Below are positions 9,037 to 17,852 of a stretch of DNA of 64,000 bases, piece by piece. This DNA comes from Tangfeifania diversioriginum (GTDB lineage: Bacteria; Bacteroidota; Bacteroidia; Bacteroidales; Prolixibacteraceae): assembly GCF_900141875.1 (NCBI RefSeq), contig NZ_FQZE01000018.1, positions 43,664 to 107,663 of the forward strand. Direction: 5' to 3'. The notes under the pieces were generated by a model. It saw nothing but the letters and a program-made list of their open reading frames with translations, was not told the origin of the DNA and did not search any database. The position numbers and the translations under genes are program-made. The first letter of the stretch is position 1, and every line of letters starts with the position of its first letter.

Positions 9037-9567
9037 TCAGGGGGTGGGGTGGCTTTGTATCACATTCACACGGGTTTCAATTTTAAAGTTTTTGGAAACG
9101 TTGTATTGTATGAACAGCGTTGAGCCGCGGGTGTCAAAATTGTTCAGTCCCTGGCTGGGGTAGGGGGCTTTAAAGATTGAATTTCCTCCAAAACTGTAAC
9201 CACCCAAGCGGAAGTTTTTGCCAACCTGATAACTGCCTTCGCTAAAAATGGTTGCATTGCGTAAAAATGGGGAAGGTGAAATTCCTCCGAAACCCGGTGC
9301 GAAAAAATTCCCCTGGTGAAATGAAAAATCAGACAGATTGTAGTTCCAGCGGTTGGTTAGTGCCTGTTTGAAATCAAACTCCGGCAGTTCTTGAAATTCC
9401 ATTAATTCTCCCGTGGGCGAATTGCCCTGAAGGAAATTCCGGTACATCATTTGCCGTTCGGTTTGCATTTGCAAAGAATCCTGTTCAGGAAGCAAGGGCA
9501 TCAGCATTTCCTGTGCTGATACATTATAAATTATGATGGTGAATAGTATGAATAATAAACGTTTCAC
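9037..9567 (-). CDS. Secreted or outer-membrane protein of unknown function, GTG start
   Basis: A 176-residue protein with a signal peptide (about residues 1-18, ending VSAQ). A Gln/Met-rich stretch follows, and then a C-terminal half of alternating aromatic and glycine residues (YQVGKNFRLGGYSF, FIQYNVSKNFKIETRVNV) that looks like a few outer-membrane beta strands. I do not recognise the family. The start codon is GTG at 9567, supported by a strong Shine-Dalgarno GGAGGAG (9580-9574), which is rare in this phylum. A 9-codon frame upstream ends in a GTGA overlap with this start, so translation may be coupled. It lies 95 bases after the Wzz gene and is probably the last gene of the export operon. 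Confidence 0.6.
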   Translation of the reverse strand: MKRLLFILFTIIIYNVSAQEMLMPLLPEQDSLQMQTERQMMYRNFLQGNSPTGELMEFQELPEFDFKQALTNRWNYNLSDFSFHQGNFFAPGFGGISPSPFLRNATIFSEGSYQVGKNFRLGGYSFGGNSIFKAPYPSQGLNNFDTRGSTLFIQYNVSKNFKIETRVNVIQSHPTP

Positions 9568-9662
9568 AAATGGCTCCTCCCTTTAAACTTCATTCGTATT
9601 GTCATCTTCAAAATTAAAAATAATCCCGAAGAATCGAGAACGGGAGCCACCTTTTCGCAGTA

Positions 9663-10832
9663 TCAGGATTCTGAATTTTCAGCCAGAGAATTGTTGTTTT
9701 CCTTATTGCCCGTGTCTATTTCTTTCCAGTGTTCTTTGGCAGTTTCGAGGTATTGGCTGGCAAAAACCCATCCAATGGCAACAATCCCGCCCAGGAAAAT
9801 CCAGATAATCAAAATAATTTTTCGTTTGGGTTTGGTGCGTTCCTGTGGAACAGTAACCGGCTGTATTACAGAAAATACAGGCGTATCTTCTTTAACTTTA
9901 ATACGTGCCTGTTCGAGTTGCTGGGCAAGGTTTGAGTAAACCTCAAAGGCCAGCTGGTATTCGTTTTGGAGCCTTTCCTGCTCGGTAAGGGCCATGGCGC
10001 TGGTCACGTTTTTGTTGCGGTCGCGGAAAGCGGCAAGGGCTGCCTGCGCTTCCTGGAATTCTTTTTTCTTTTCCTTGTATCGCTCTTCAATAAAATTTAA
10101 TTGTTCTGAGGCCTTTTCAATTTTGAAATCGGTGATGTATTCCTGCAGCAATTCCTGTGCTTTTTGGGCGACCTCTGCCGACAGTTCGGCTTCATGAAAA
10201 CTGGAATTTAGCTGGATAAATCCATCCTGGTCGTTTATTTCGAGTGAAATGTTATCTGAAATAATCTTGCGGACTTCTTCCTGCTCTTTTGTCAGCCGGA
10301 TTGTATTTCCATCTTGTGTTGCTACTGCGGAAGTTTTTTCTTCATCACCTTTTATGGCTTTGCTTATAACTCCGGGTAAGCCAATAGTATATTTTTTTAC
10401 CAGGGAAAGCACTCCGGGCTGGCTGTACTCGGTGTAATACTCAAAAAGGGTAACGGGTTCCTCAACATCCGAAAAAGTGAATTTGTTTTGCATGAGCTTT
10501 AACTGAAATGGTACGCTTTGCAAAATTTGCGGATAGGTTTGCGGCAACAGTTCGGTGGTGGTTTGGTTCATGTTCAGATTAATGCCGGCCATTGATGCCA
10601 GTGATGACAATCCACCGCTTGCTCTTTGGGTGCCTCCTGAACTCTGAGGGACCATTTTGGTTGAAGCTGTGTATTGTGTGGGAGAAAACAGTGCCACAAT
10701 CACACCGATAACAGCAAAAATAAGTACTGTTTTAATAATGAATTTCCGGCGTTCCCAAATGCTTTTTGCCAGGGCAACTAAATCAATTTCACCTTCTTCG
10801 GCAACCGGCGTATTTTTATTTTTTTCGTTCAT
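9663..10832 (-). CDS. Polysaccharide chain-length determinant (Wzz/GNVR family)
   Basis: Inner-membrane polysaccharide co-polymerase of 389 residues that should set chain length or regulate export of an exopolysaccharide or capsule. There are two transmembrane segments, about 34-52 (near the N-terminus after ERRKFIIK) and about 338-358. Between them lies a long periplasmic coiled-coil region, including the ERYKEKKKEFQEAQAALAAF helix. A Pro-rich PVTVPQERTKPKRK segment precedes the second membrane helix, as is usual in the family. No cytoplasmic kinase domain is present. It lies 35 bases downstream of the wza-like gene and belongs to the same operon. Confidence 0.88.
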   Translation of the reverse strand: MNEKNKNTPVAEEGEIDLVALAKSIWERRKFIIKTVLIFAVIGVIVALFSPTQYTASTKMVPQSSGGTQRASGGLSSLASMAGINLNMNQTTTELLPQTYPQILQSVPFQLKLMQNKFTFSDVEEPVTLFEYYTEYSQPGVLSLVKKYTIGLPGVISKAIKGDEEKTSAVATQDGNTIRLTKEQEEVRKIISDNISLEINDQDGFIQLNSSFHEAELSAEVAQKAQELLQEYITDFKIEKASEQLNFIEERYKEKKKEFQEAQAALAAFRDRNKNVTSAMALTEQERLQNEYQLAFEVYSNLAQQLEQARIKVKEDTPVFSVIQPVTVPQERTKPKRKIILIIWIFLGGIVAIGWVFASQYLETAKEHWKEIDTGNKENNNSLAENSES

Positions 10833-10867
10833 TTTACAGGTAATTCAAATTCAAAATTATCAAAATG

Positions 10868-13186
10868 TTATCGTAACACGGCTGCAAGTGCAACGGCAAT
10901 GGATGAGAATGTACTGGCAATCGACAACCAGGTTTGTGTCGTGATTCCTTCCCGCTCGGGTTTTGCCGGAACAACTATTTGGCTGCCGGGCAATACTTCC
11001 GGGTAGTTTTTTACAATAAAACTTTTGGTAGATGATGTGGCTCCGTTGGGGTATCTTACATATACTTTTCTTTTTAACGCATCTGATGAAAAACCGCCGC
11101 TTTTGTCGATGTAATATTTCAGAGATTTTCCTTCCTGGTAAGTGATTGAAAATGGATTTTGAACACTACCGGTAATTTTTACGGTTTGCATTTGCTCTGG
11201 AATTTCCAGAATGTCTCCGTCGCGTAATAGCAGGTCCTCGTTTCCACCTGGATTTTGCAATATTTTGTTGAGGTCAATGGCGATAAATTCACTTCCCAAC
11301 TCTTCAGATACACGCGAAAAAGTTGCTCCATCTAAAAAGGACTGAGGTGTTAAACCACCAGCCATTTCTACCAAATCGGATATACGCTGGTGTTTATTCT
11401 GAATGGCAAAAATGCCTGCGTATTTTACTTCGCCTCGAACCATTACTGAGGCATTTTCGCGGAATGCCGGGGCACGCCGTACCGAAACCCGATCGAACGG
11501 TTTCAACGTGAAGTTGGCATCGCCTTCGTTAAATTTTAAATCGCGCGACAGGTCAAACGTGAAAATGTGTACCATCTCATCAGATAGCTCCGCTGCTTCT
11601 TCATATGAAAGCCTTCGGGATACTTCAATAAATGAGCTGTCGGCAGCCTCTGTAAAACCACCGGCCATGAAAATTGCATCGGCAAGGGTTGTGTTTTCTG
11701 CAAAATGAAAATCACCCGGTTCCAACACTTCGCCGGTTACGCTTATGTAGGGCGTTTGTTTTAAATCCAAAAGCGATTTAATTTGCACTGAATCTTCAGG
11801 GTTAAGCAAGATTGTATTTTCTCCGCTGAGAATAGGATTTAAATCAAATGAAAGTGTCCTGCGGGTAGAGTCACTGTTCAGTCGGGTGATTATTGCACGG
11901 TTTAAAAAAGCATTTCCTTTCAGGCTGTCGGCTTTAAATATTAAGTCTTTCAGAGTCATATTTTCTTTCCATTCGTACTCTCCCGGGCGAAAAACAGCTC
12001 CGGAAATGGTAACCCTGTTTTTAAATATTTTAACGGTTTGTCCGCTAAAGATGGAGTCCCCGTTTAGTATGAGTGCACTTTCAGCTTCATGAAAAGGAAC
12101 ATCAATAATACTTTTTCCACCTATGTTTTTCCTGTAAATTTTCAAATTAGTCCAGTAGGCATCTGAGGTGAAACCTCCCGCAAATCTGATAACATCATTC
12201 AGTCTTTCGTCTTCTTTCACTTCGAATAGTCCTTTCCGTTTAAACTCACCGGAAACTGCAACTTGTTTTTCAGTAGGTGGAATCAAAATGATGTCTTCGT
12301 CTTTTAAACGGACGTTTTCAGCCACATCAGCATCGATTAAAAATTTATAAATATCAATGGTTTTAAAAATTTCATCATCTCTGATAATATTGATGTTTCT
12401 AAAAGAACCAATTTCGTTTGGACCGCCCGATAAATAGAGTGCATTAAACGCAGTGGCTGTAACCGGGAGAGTATATGTTCCGGGAGCAGTTACTTCGCCA
12501 ACAATATTCACATTTATTGAGCGAAGCCGGCCCATGTTAATCTGCGCAAAAGTTTGGGGATTGTCACTGCCCATATCGGCGTATATTTCGGTGAGCCGTT
12601 GTTTTATTTTTGTTTCGGCATTTTCAAAAGTCATTCCGGCAATATAAATTGGCCCTACATCCGGTATTAATATCTGTCCGCTCTTGTTTACGGTGAGCTG
12701 GTAGTTGTTTTGTGAATTTCCCCAAATGTTGATAATAATTTGATCGCCAATACCTATTTCATAATTTTTGGGGGTTTGTATGTTTATGCTGGGTTCGAAA
12801 GTGAGATTTTCATTGTTGAACAATGAGGAGCCGAATACTCTGAGTGTATCTTTTACCTGAACTTTTCTTTCAGAGAGTTGGTCGCCTTTTTGTCTTTGTA
12901 AGGAATCAGTTTTTTGAGTTTGCATTATCGTGTCCCTGTTTGCAATACTTTGTTGCAGGCGCTGCTGCATATCTCTGATTTGTTGCTCCGAAGCTCCACG
13001 CTGGCGGGCCATATTGGCCGCTTCAGTTGGCGAAAGGCCGGCATTTCTGATGGCCTCTTCAATCTTTTTTACATCCGATTCAGGCATTGTTTTCGGATCA
13101 ACAGAACGAACATCTTGTGCAATGGAGCTAATTGCAAAAAAAACTGACAAGAACAAAAGAAGTATTTTTCTTGAATGGAATTTCAT
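10868..13186 (-). CDS. Polysaccharide export outer-membrane protein (Wza-like, multiple SLBB domains)
   Basis: Outer-membrane channel or periplasmic adaptor for polysaccharide export, 772 residues from the ATG at 13186. A signal peptide covers about residues 1-24 (ISSIAQ). A low-complexity Gln-rich segment follows, then a Poly_export domain (YEIGIGDQIIINIWG), then five or six SLBB repeats recognisable by V.I.GEV..PGTY or V.GEVKYAGIF blocks, and a short C-terminal hydrophobic tail. The reading frame is open further upstream to 13258, but those 24 residues are not signal-like and the ATG at 13186 gives a clean signal peptide, so I use it. It lies between the UpxY and Wzz genes, the usual Bacteroidota order. 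Confidence 0.88.
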   Translation of the reverse strand: MKFHSRKILLLFLSVFFAISSIAQDVRSVDPKTMPESDVKKIEEAIRNAGLSPTEAANMARQRGASEQQIRDMQQRLQQSIANRDTIMQTQKTDSLQRQKGDQLSERKVQVKDTLRVFGSSLFNNENLTFEPSINIQTPKNYEIGIGDQIIINIWGNSQNNYQLTVNKSGQILIPDVGPIYIAGMTFENAETKIKQRLTEIYADMGSDNPQTFAQINMGRLRSINVNIVGEVTAPGTYTLPVTATAFNALYLSGGPNEIGSFRNINIIRDDEIFKTIDIYKFLIDADVAENVRLKDEDIILIPPTEKQVAVSGEFKRKGLFEVKEDERLNDVIRFAGGFTSDAYWTNLKIYRKNIGGKSIIDVPFHEAESALILNGDSIFSGQTVKIFKNRVTISGAVFRPGEYEWKENMTLKDLIFKADSLKGNAFLNRAIITRLNSDSTRRTLSFDLNPILSGENTILLNPEDSVQIKSLLDLKQTPYISVTGEVLEPGDFHFAENTTLADAIFMAGGFTEAADSSFIEVSRRLSYEEAAELSDEMVHIFTFDLSRDLKFNEGDANFTLKPFDRVSVRRAPAFRENASVMVRGEVKYAGIFAIQNKHQRISDLVEMAGGLTPQSFLDGATFSRVSEELGSEFIAIDLNKILQNPGGNEDLLLRDGDILEIPEQMQTVKITGSVQNPFSITYQEGKSLKYYIDKSGGFSSDALKRKVYVRYPNGATSSTKSFIVKNYPEVLPGSQIVVPAKPEREGITTQTWLSIASTFSSIAVALAAVLR

Positions 13187-13341
13187 ATTATTATAAATTT
13201 TTTGGCAATTGGTTTCAAGCAATAATTGTTTAAAAACTGTTTCACAAACGAAAGGCAAAAATAATTTTTATAATAATGTAAAACAGGTGAATTGCATTAA
13301 TTTTTCTGTTTAAACGACTTTCAGAAGCAGCAAAGGTACTC

Positions 13342-13866
13342 TTAGGGCAGTGCAGTAATTTTTTCTGCCGGCACTTCAACTGAAAAAACGGTATCAATTT
13401 GTTCAATTCGGATGATGAACCGGTTTTTGCTTTTAAATTTTACCAATTCTCCCTGCACGCCAACGAGCGGACCAGCAATTATCTCCACTTTTTTCCCGGG
13501 CTTAAAGTTATCCGTCGTAACTGACACTTCAAAATCGGTTTGTTTCATCATTTTTTTCAGTGCATCAATTTGTTGGTCGGGAACAATTGCTGCCTTTCCT
13601 TCAAAAGTTATAAAGCAAACTACATTGTCGGTTTGCAATACATGGTCATATTCTTTTCGGGTAATGTGCACAAAACAATAACTTGGTATTAAAGGCATTT
13701 TAACCCATTTTTTACGGTCTTTCCACCGGCGCAGTTTTTTCTGCAGGGGTAAAAAATACTCAATATTTTGTGCTGCTAAGTCGGCTAAAACTTTTTTTTC
13801 AGCCCGCGAGCGGGTATATACTACATACCAGGCTTTTGGGCTTGCCGGGTTATTTGTTGTGCTCAT
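13342..13866 (-). CDS. UpxY/RfaH-type NusG paralogue, transcription antiterminator
   Basis: Specialised NusG paralogue of 174 residues, expected to ride with RNA polymerase and prevent early termination in the polysaccharide operon it precedes. The NGN domain begins at about residue 12 (AWYVVYTRSRAEKKV), with the FLPLQKKLRRWKDRKK and LIPSYCFVHI segments typical of the family. A KOW-type region (PGKKVEIIAGPLVGVQGELV) follows at about 123-142. It is the first gene of the wza-wzz group. A TAACTTTG -7 box lies about 35 bases upstream. UpxY proteins usually act on their own operon's leader; whether this one does is inference. Confidence 0.88.
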   Translation of the reverse strand: MSTTNNPASPKAWYVVYTRSRAEKKVLADLAAQNIEYFLPLQKKLRRWKDRKKWVKMPLIPSYCFVHITRKEYDHVLQTDNVVCFITFEGKAAIVPDQQIDALKKMMKQTDFEVSVTTDNFKPGKKVEIIAGPLVGVQGELVKFKSKNRFIIRIEQIDTVFSVEVPAEKITALP

Positions 13867-13900
13867 GAATTATTTCTTCAGACAAATTTGTTGTATGGTG

Positions 13901-13908
13901 CAAAGTTA
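13901..13908 (-). promoter_or_regulatory. Candidate -7 box for the upxY-wza-wzz operon
   Basis: On the minus strand the sequence is TAACTTTG followed by C, a good match to TAnnTTTG. It gives a leader of about 30 bases before the ATG at 13866. No convincing TTTG is found 19 bases upstream, so it is a half match only. Confidence 0.4.
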
Positions 13909-13981
13909 AAAATTAAGTCGGTTTTGTTAGCTGAAATATTTTATAGAAATCATTGAAATATCGCTATTGATTGAATCTCTG

Positions 13982-14794
13982 TTAGTCGCATAATATATAG
14001 TTTTCGCGTCTGGGGTTAATCAAAAGCACCGGAAGGCCCTGGGCTTGCCTGATGATTTTTTTCTCGGGCAGTCCAATGAGTTTGTCAAGTGGCGTAATTA
14101 CCGAACTGCCCAAAACAATGAGCAGATCACTACCCGATGATTTTGCCAGTTCAAGTGCTTCAAAAGAATTCCCCAGGCTCGATTTACGCCCCTTGTAAAT
14201 TTTATGTGTAATACTAAACTTGCTGAATAGTTTTTTGGCCAATAATACATTTTGAGCAACCTGTTTCAAATCATCTTTGTCTTTATCGTTTGCAGCCACC
14301 GAAATAATTTCGGAGCCGTTAAAGCGGCCAAACCACGAGCACCATAACGAACTGTCAGTGTTCTCTTTTCTCAAATCCAGCGGTTGAACTATTTTTTTGA
14401 AATCAGACGGACTATTCTCCGTGTCAACAAACAGAAAAGGAACAGGACTTTCTGTTACTGCTTTTGCTAAGTGACTGTAATTTTTAGCATCAGCAACCAG
14501 CAATATTGTTTCAAAATCGTCGGCAAGTAATTCGGGCATTTCTGCAACCGGCCCGGTAATAATCAGCTTCGATGATTTTAGCGACGGTATTTCTTTTTTT
14601 ACTGTAGCCAGATATTCATCTGACTTTTGTTTGAAAATTGCACGCTTCCTTGTGTCTCTTTTTTGGCAATGAAAAACCAGGCAAAGTTCTTTCCGGAAAA
14701 TCGATGCAATTTTTATCCCGTTTAAGATGAGTGTTTTATCAGATGATGCGAGGGGTATTAGAACCGCAATTTTTTGTTCTTTGCTTTCACTCAT
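13982..14794 (-). CDS. Universal stress protein (UspA family)
   Basis: Cytosolic protein of 270 residues from the ATG at 14794, the length of a tandem-domain Usp. The first half starts KIAVLIPLASSDKTLILNGI, like the first strand and helix of a Usp fold. The second half ends SGSDLLIVLGSSV...GLPVLLINPR, the usual Usp C-terminal strand. A clear ATP-binding G-2x-G-9x-G(S/T) motif is not obvious, so nucleotide binding is uncertain. The frame extends to a TTG at 14821, but the ATG is preferred. It is divergent from the acyl-CoA synthetase gene across 117 bases. Confidence 0.7.
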   Translation of the reverse strand: MSESKEQKIAVLIPLASSDKTLILNGIKIASIFRKELCLVFHCQKRDTRKRAIFKQKSDEYLATVKKEIPSLKSSKLIITGPVAEMPELLADDFETILLVADAKNYSHLAKAVTESPVPFLFVDTENSPSDFKKIVQPLDLRKENTDSSLWCSWFGRFNGSEIISVAANDKDKDDLKQVAQNVLLAKKLFSKFSITHKIYKGRKSSLGNSFEALELAKSSGSDLLIVLGSSVITPLDKLIGLPEKKIIRQAQGLPVLLINPRRENYILCD

Positions 14795-14911
14795 TATTGA
14801 AGTTTGGTTAAAAATAGCCAATTCATTGAAAGATTTAAATAATTGGGTTGAAAAATATCAGTACTGATTGAGTAAGATTTATTTATTTTTATCGGAACTA
14901 AAAATTATTGC

Positions 14912-16969
14912 ATGATAAACGAAAAGTTACTTCGTCCTGACAGTATCGCCGTTATAGGTGCTTCCAATAATATTTCGAAACCGGGAGGTAAAATCGTGAA
15001 GAATCTGATTGAGCATTCTTTTCCCGGAAAATTATACCTGGTAAATCCAAAAGATCAGGAAATTCAGGGAATGAAATCGTACAAGCAGGCTAATGATTTG
15101 CCGCAAGTCGATTTGGCTATTCTGGCTATTCCTGCCAGGTTTTGCCTGGAGACGGTAAAAATTCTGGCAGAAAAAAAATCAACAAAAGCGTTTATTGTTC
15201 TTTCTGCCGGATTTGGCGAAACCAGCGATGAGGGGAAGGAATTGGAGCAGGAGATTGTGGATGTAGTGAACCGGCACAATGCATGCTTAATTGGTCCCAA
15301 TTGCATTGGGGTAATGACTCCGCATCATGCCAGTGTGTTTACCACACCTGTTCCCAAACTGACACCCGCAGGTTGCGATTTTATTTCGGGATCGGGAGCC
15401 ACCGCAGTGTTTATTATGGAATCCGGAATTCCCAAAGGACTGCGTTTTGCCAATGTGTTTTCGGTAGGCAACAGCGCGCAGACGGGCGTGGAAGATGTGC
15501 TGGCTTACCTCGATGAAACTTTCGATGAAAATGCCAGCTCACGGGTGAAACTGCTTTACATCGAAAACATCGACGATCCGGATAAATTGCTTTACCACGC
15601 TTCGTCACTTATTAACAAAGGGTGCAAAATTGCAGCGATAAAAGCCGGGAGTTCGCAGGCTGGAAGTCGTGCCGCATCGTCGCACACCGGGGCACTGACC
15701 AGTTCGGATGCCGCTGTTGAGGCGCTTTTCCGCAAAGCCGGAATTGTTCGCTGTTACGGACGGGAGGAACTGACAACCTTGGCCAACGTGTTTATGTGCA
15801 AAGAACTGAAAGGGGAGAAGCTGGCAATTATTACCCATGCCGGCGGACCGGGCGTGATGCTCACTGATGCGCTGGAAGACGGCGGACTGCAGATTCCGCG
15901 TATTGAAGATTCTCCTGCAAAAGATGCGCTCAAAGAAAAACTTTTCCCCGGCTCTTCCGTCGAAAATCCCATCGATTTCCTGGCTACCGGAACCGCAGCG
16001 CAGTTGGGGAAAATTGTGGATGCCTGCGAGCACGATTTCGATGTGGACGGGATGGCGGTAATTTTTGGCAGTCCCGGCCTTTTCCCGATCCGAGATGTGT
16101 ACGAAGTGCTCGATAAAAAAATGCAGACCTGCAAAAAACCGGTTTACCCGATTTTACCTTCTATTATTAATGTAAAAGAAGATGTTGCCTATTTCCTGTC
16201 GCACGGCAACGTAAATTTTCCCGATGAAGTTTTGCTGGGAAAAGCGCTTACCAAAGTTATTAACACGCCGGAACCGGCTTCAAATGAAATCTACGTAAAG
16301 GATATTAATGTGGATGCCATTGGTAGAATTCTGAACGAGTCCCAAAACGGTTATCAGCCGCCTGAAATTATTCACCGGTTGTTTGATGCTGCCGGCATTC
16401 CGCGGGTGGAAGAGATTGTTGCAAAGAATGAAAAGGAAGCCGTGTTAGCCGCTATGAAAATCGGGTTTCCGGTAGTGATGAAAGTAGTTGGTCCGGTGCA
16501 TAAAACGGATGTGGGAGGCGTTGTGCTTAATGTAAGAAATGCTGAAGAGGTGCGGAAAGAGTTTCACCACCTGAATGAAATCGATGGAGTTGAGGGCGTG
16601 CTAATTGCCCAAATGGCTTCCGGAACCGAGCTTTTCCTCGGGGCAACTTATGAAGAAAATTTCGGGCACATTGTTTTGTGCGGGATGGGAGGAATTTATG
16701 TGGAGGTACTGAAAGATGTGGCTTCAGGCCTGGCTCCGCTGAGTCACGAAGAAGCTATGTCGATGCTGCGGCAGCTTAAATCATACAAACTTATGCAGGG
16801 GTACCGCAAGCAGGAAGGCATAAATATTCCGCAGTTTGCCGATATTATTGTGCGGCTTTCGAGCTTGCTGCGGTTTGCCACCGAAATCAAAGAACTGGAT
16901 ATTAATCCGCTGCTTGGCAACGAAAAAGAGATTCTGGCCGTGGATGCCCGGATTAGGGTGGAGAAGTGA
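14912..16969 (+). CDS. ADP-forming acyl-CoA synthetase, fused alpha and beta subunits
   Basis: Enzyme of 685 residues that should convert an acyl-CoA, ADP and phosphate to the free acid, CoA and ATP (or the reverse). The CoA-binding Rossmann domain occupies about 1-125 (SIAVIGASNN, IGPNCIGV). The succinyl-CoA-ligase-like region contains the phosphorylated His258 in SHTGAL. The C-terminal third (about 470-685) is an ATP-grasp domain (GFPVVMKVVGPVHKTDVGGVVL, ELDINPLL). Family members use acetyl-CoA, branched-chain or aryl-acetyl-CoA. That fits the 2-oxoacid:ferredoxin oxidoreductase 20 kb downstream, but a shared pathway is inference. Some protein acetyltransferases share these domains, but the GNAT domain they need is absent here. 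Confidence 0.88.
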   Translation: MINEKLLRPDSIAVIGASNNISKPGGKIVKNLIEHSFPGKLYLVNPKDQEIQGMKSYKQANDLPQVDLAILAIPARFCLETVKILAEKKSTKAFIVLSAGFGETSDEGKELEQEIVDVVNRHNACLIGPNCIGVMTPHHASVFTTPVPKLTPAGCDFISGSGATAVFIMESGIPKGLRFANVFSVGNSAQTGVEDVLAYLDETFDENASSRVKLLYIENIDDPDKLLYHASSLINKGCKIAAIKAGSSQAGSRAASSHTGALTSSDAAVEALFRKAGIVRCYGREELTTLANVFMCKELKGEKLAIITHAGGPGVMLTDALEDGGLQIPRIEDSPAKDALKEKLFPGSSVENPIDFLATGTAAQLGKIVDACEHDFDVDGMAVIFGSPGLFPIRDVYEVLDKKMQTCKKPVYPILPSIINVKEDVAYFLSHGNVNFPDEVLLGKALTKVINTPEPASNEIYVKDINVDAIGRILNESQNGYQPPEIIHRLFDAAGIPRVEEIVAKNEKEAVLAAMKIGFPVVMKVVGPVHKTDVGGVVLNVRNAEEVRKEFHHLNEIDGVEGVLIAQMASGTELFLGATYEENFGHIVLCGMGGIYVEVLKDVASGLAPLSHEEAMSMLRQLKSYKLMQGYRKQEGINIPQFADIIVRLSSLLRFATEIKELDINPLLGNEKEILAVDARIRVEK

Positions 16970-16998
16970 AGAAGAAGGAAGCGTTAAAAGATAGCAGA

Positions 16999-17030
16999 AT
17001 GCGCTTAGCGGTTTGATCCGCTTAGCGCAT
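16999..17030. repeat. REP-like imperfect hairpin
   Basis: A 13-base arm (16999-17011) pairs with 17018-17030 around a 6-base TTTGAT loop, with one central mismatch. No T-run follows, so it is not a good terminator. The GCGGTTTnATCCGC centre closely resembles the hairpin at 24421-24453, suggesting one repeat family. Confidence 0.5.
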
Positions 17031-17105
17031 GGCAGGAAAATTTGATGAACCAAACAACCATCGCAATTGCCTGTTTTATAAAATTGAACATTCAAAATTA
17101 CTGCA

Positions 17106-17846
17106 ATGAAAGATGCGCAAAACAAATTTTACAGTTCCATTTCAGATTATTATTCTGAAATATTTCCATACAAGCCGGCACAGTTGCAGTTTGTAAAAAA
17201 TCAGTTGGAGCAGATCCCCGGGAAGAAGGTTCTCGATATCGGTTGTGCCACAGGGGAGTTGTCGTATCGGCTTGCAAAGGAAGGAGCGAAAGTTACAGGA
17301 ATTGATTTGAACCCCGATTTAATTGCGCAGGCAAAAAGTTCCCGCATATATTCTGATTTGCATTTTCAGGTAGGGAACATGCTGGAACTGACAAACGATT
17401 TTCAGTCGGAGTGGTTTGATGCGGTGTTGTGTTTTGGAAATACGCTGGTGCACCTCACTTCTCCGGGGTTCATTCAAAATATGATGGAAGAAGTCAAAAA
17501 TGTTTTAAAGCCAGGCGGAAAGTTTTTACTGCAAATTTTGAATTACGATTACATTTTAAATGAAAACGTGACTGAACTGCCACTGATTGAAACAGAAAAT
17601 ATCCGGTTTATTCGTAACTATATTTTTGAAGAGAACAACCCGCTGGTGAAATTTCAAACCGAACTTGTGTTGAAAAAGGAGGGAAAAACAGTCCACAATG
17701 AAACTTCGCTTTTGGCGCTTCGAAGCGAAGAACTGAAAGGATTATTCGAAGAAACTGGCTTCAAAAACCTTGAGCTGTTCTCCAATTTTAGTAAAGAACC
17801 GTTTGGCGGAAAGCACCTGCCGCTGGTTGTAAGTGCAGATAAGTAA
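17106..17846 (+). CDS. Class I SAM-dependent methyltransferase
   Basis: Cytosolic methyltransferase of 246 residues with a standard Rossmann fold. Motif I is VLDIGCATG (42-50), followed by the acidic loop GIDLNPDLI and the post-motif FDAVLCFGNTLVHL, then VLKPGGKFLLQ. This is a Methyltransf_25/11-type domain. The methyl acceptor cannot be inferred. It stands alone between the REP-like hairpin and the convergent AraC regulator gene, whose stop is 6 bases away, so there is no informative operon context. Confidence 0.85.
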   Translation: MKDAQNKFYSSISDYYSEIFPYKPAQLQFVKNQLEQIPGKKVLDIGCATGELSYRLAKEGAKVTGIDLNPDLIAQAKSSRIYSDLHFQVGNMLELTNDFQSEWFDAVLCFGNTLVHLTSPGFIQNMMEEVKNVLKPGGKFLLQILNYDYILNENVTELPLIETENIRFIRNYIFEENNPLVKFQTELVLKKEGKTVHNETSLLALRSEELKGLFEETGFKNLELFSNFSKEPFGGKHLPLVVSADK

Positions 17847-17852
17847 ATATTT

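Noticed and set aside
14795..14821. TTG start for the universal stress protein
   Set aside because: The ATG at 14794 is a better start and leaves the first Usp strand intact.
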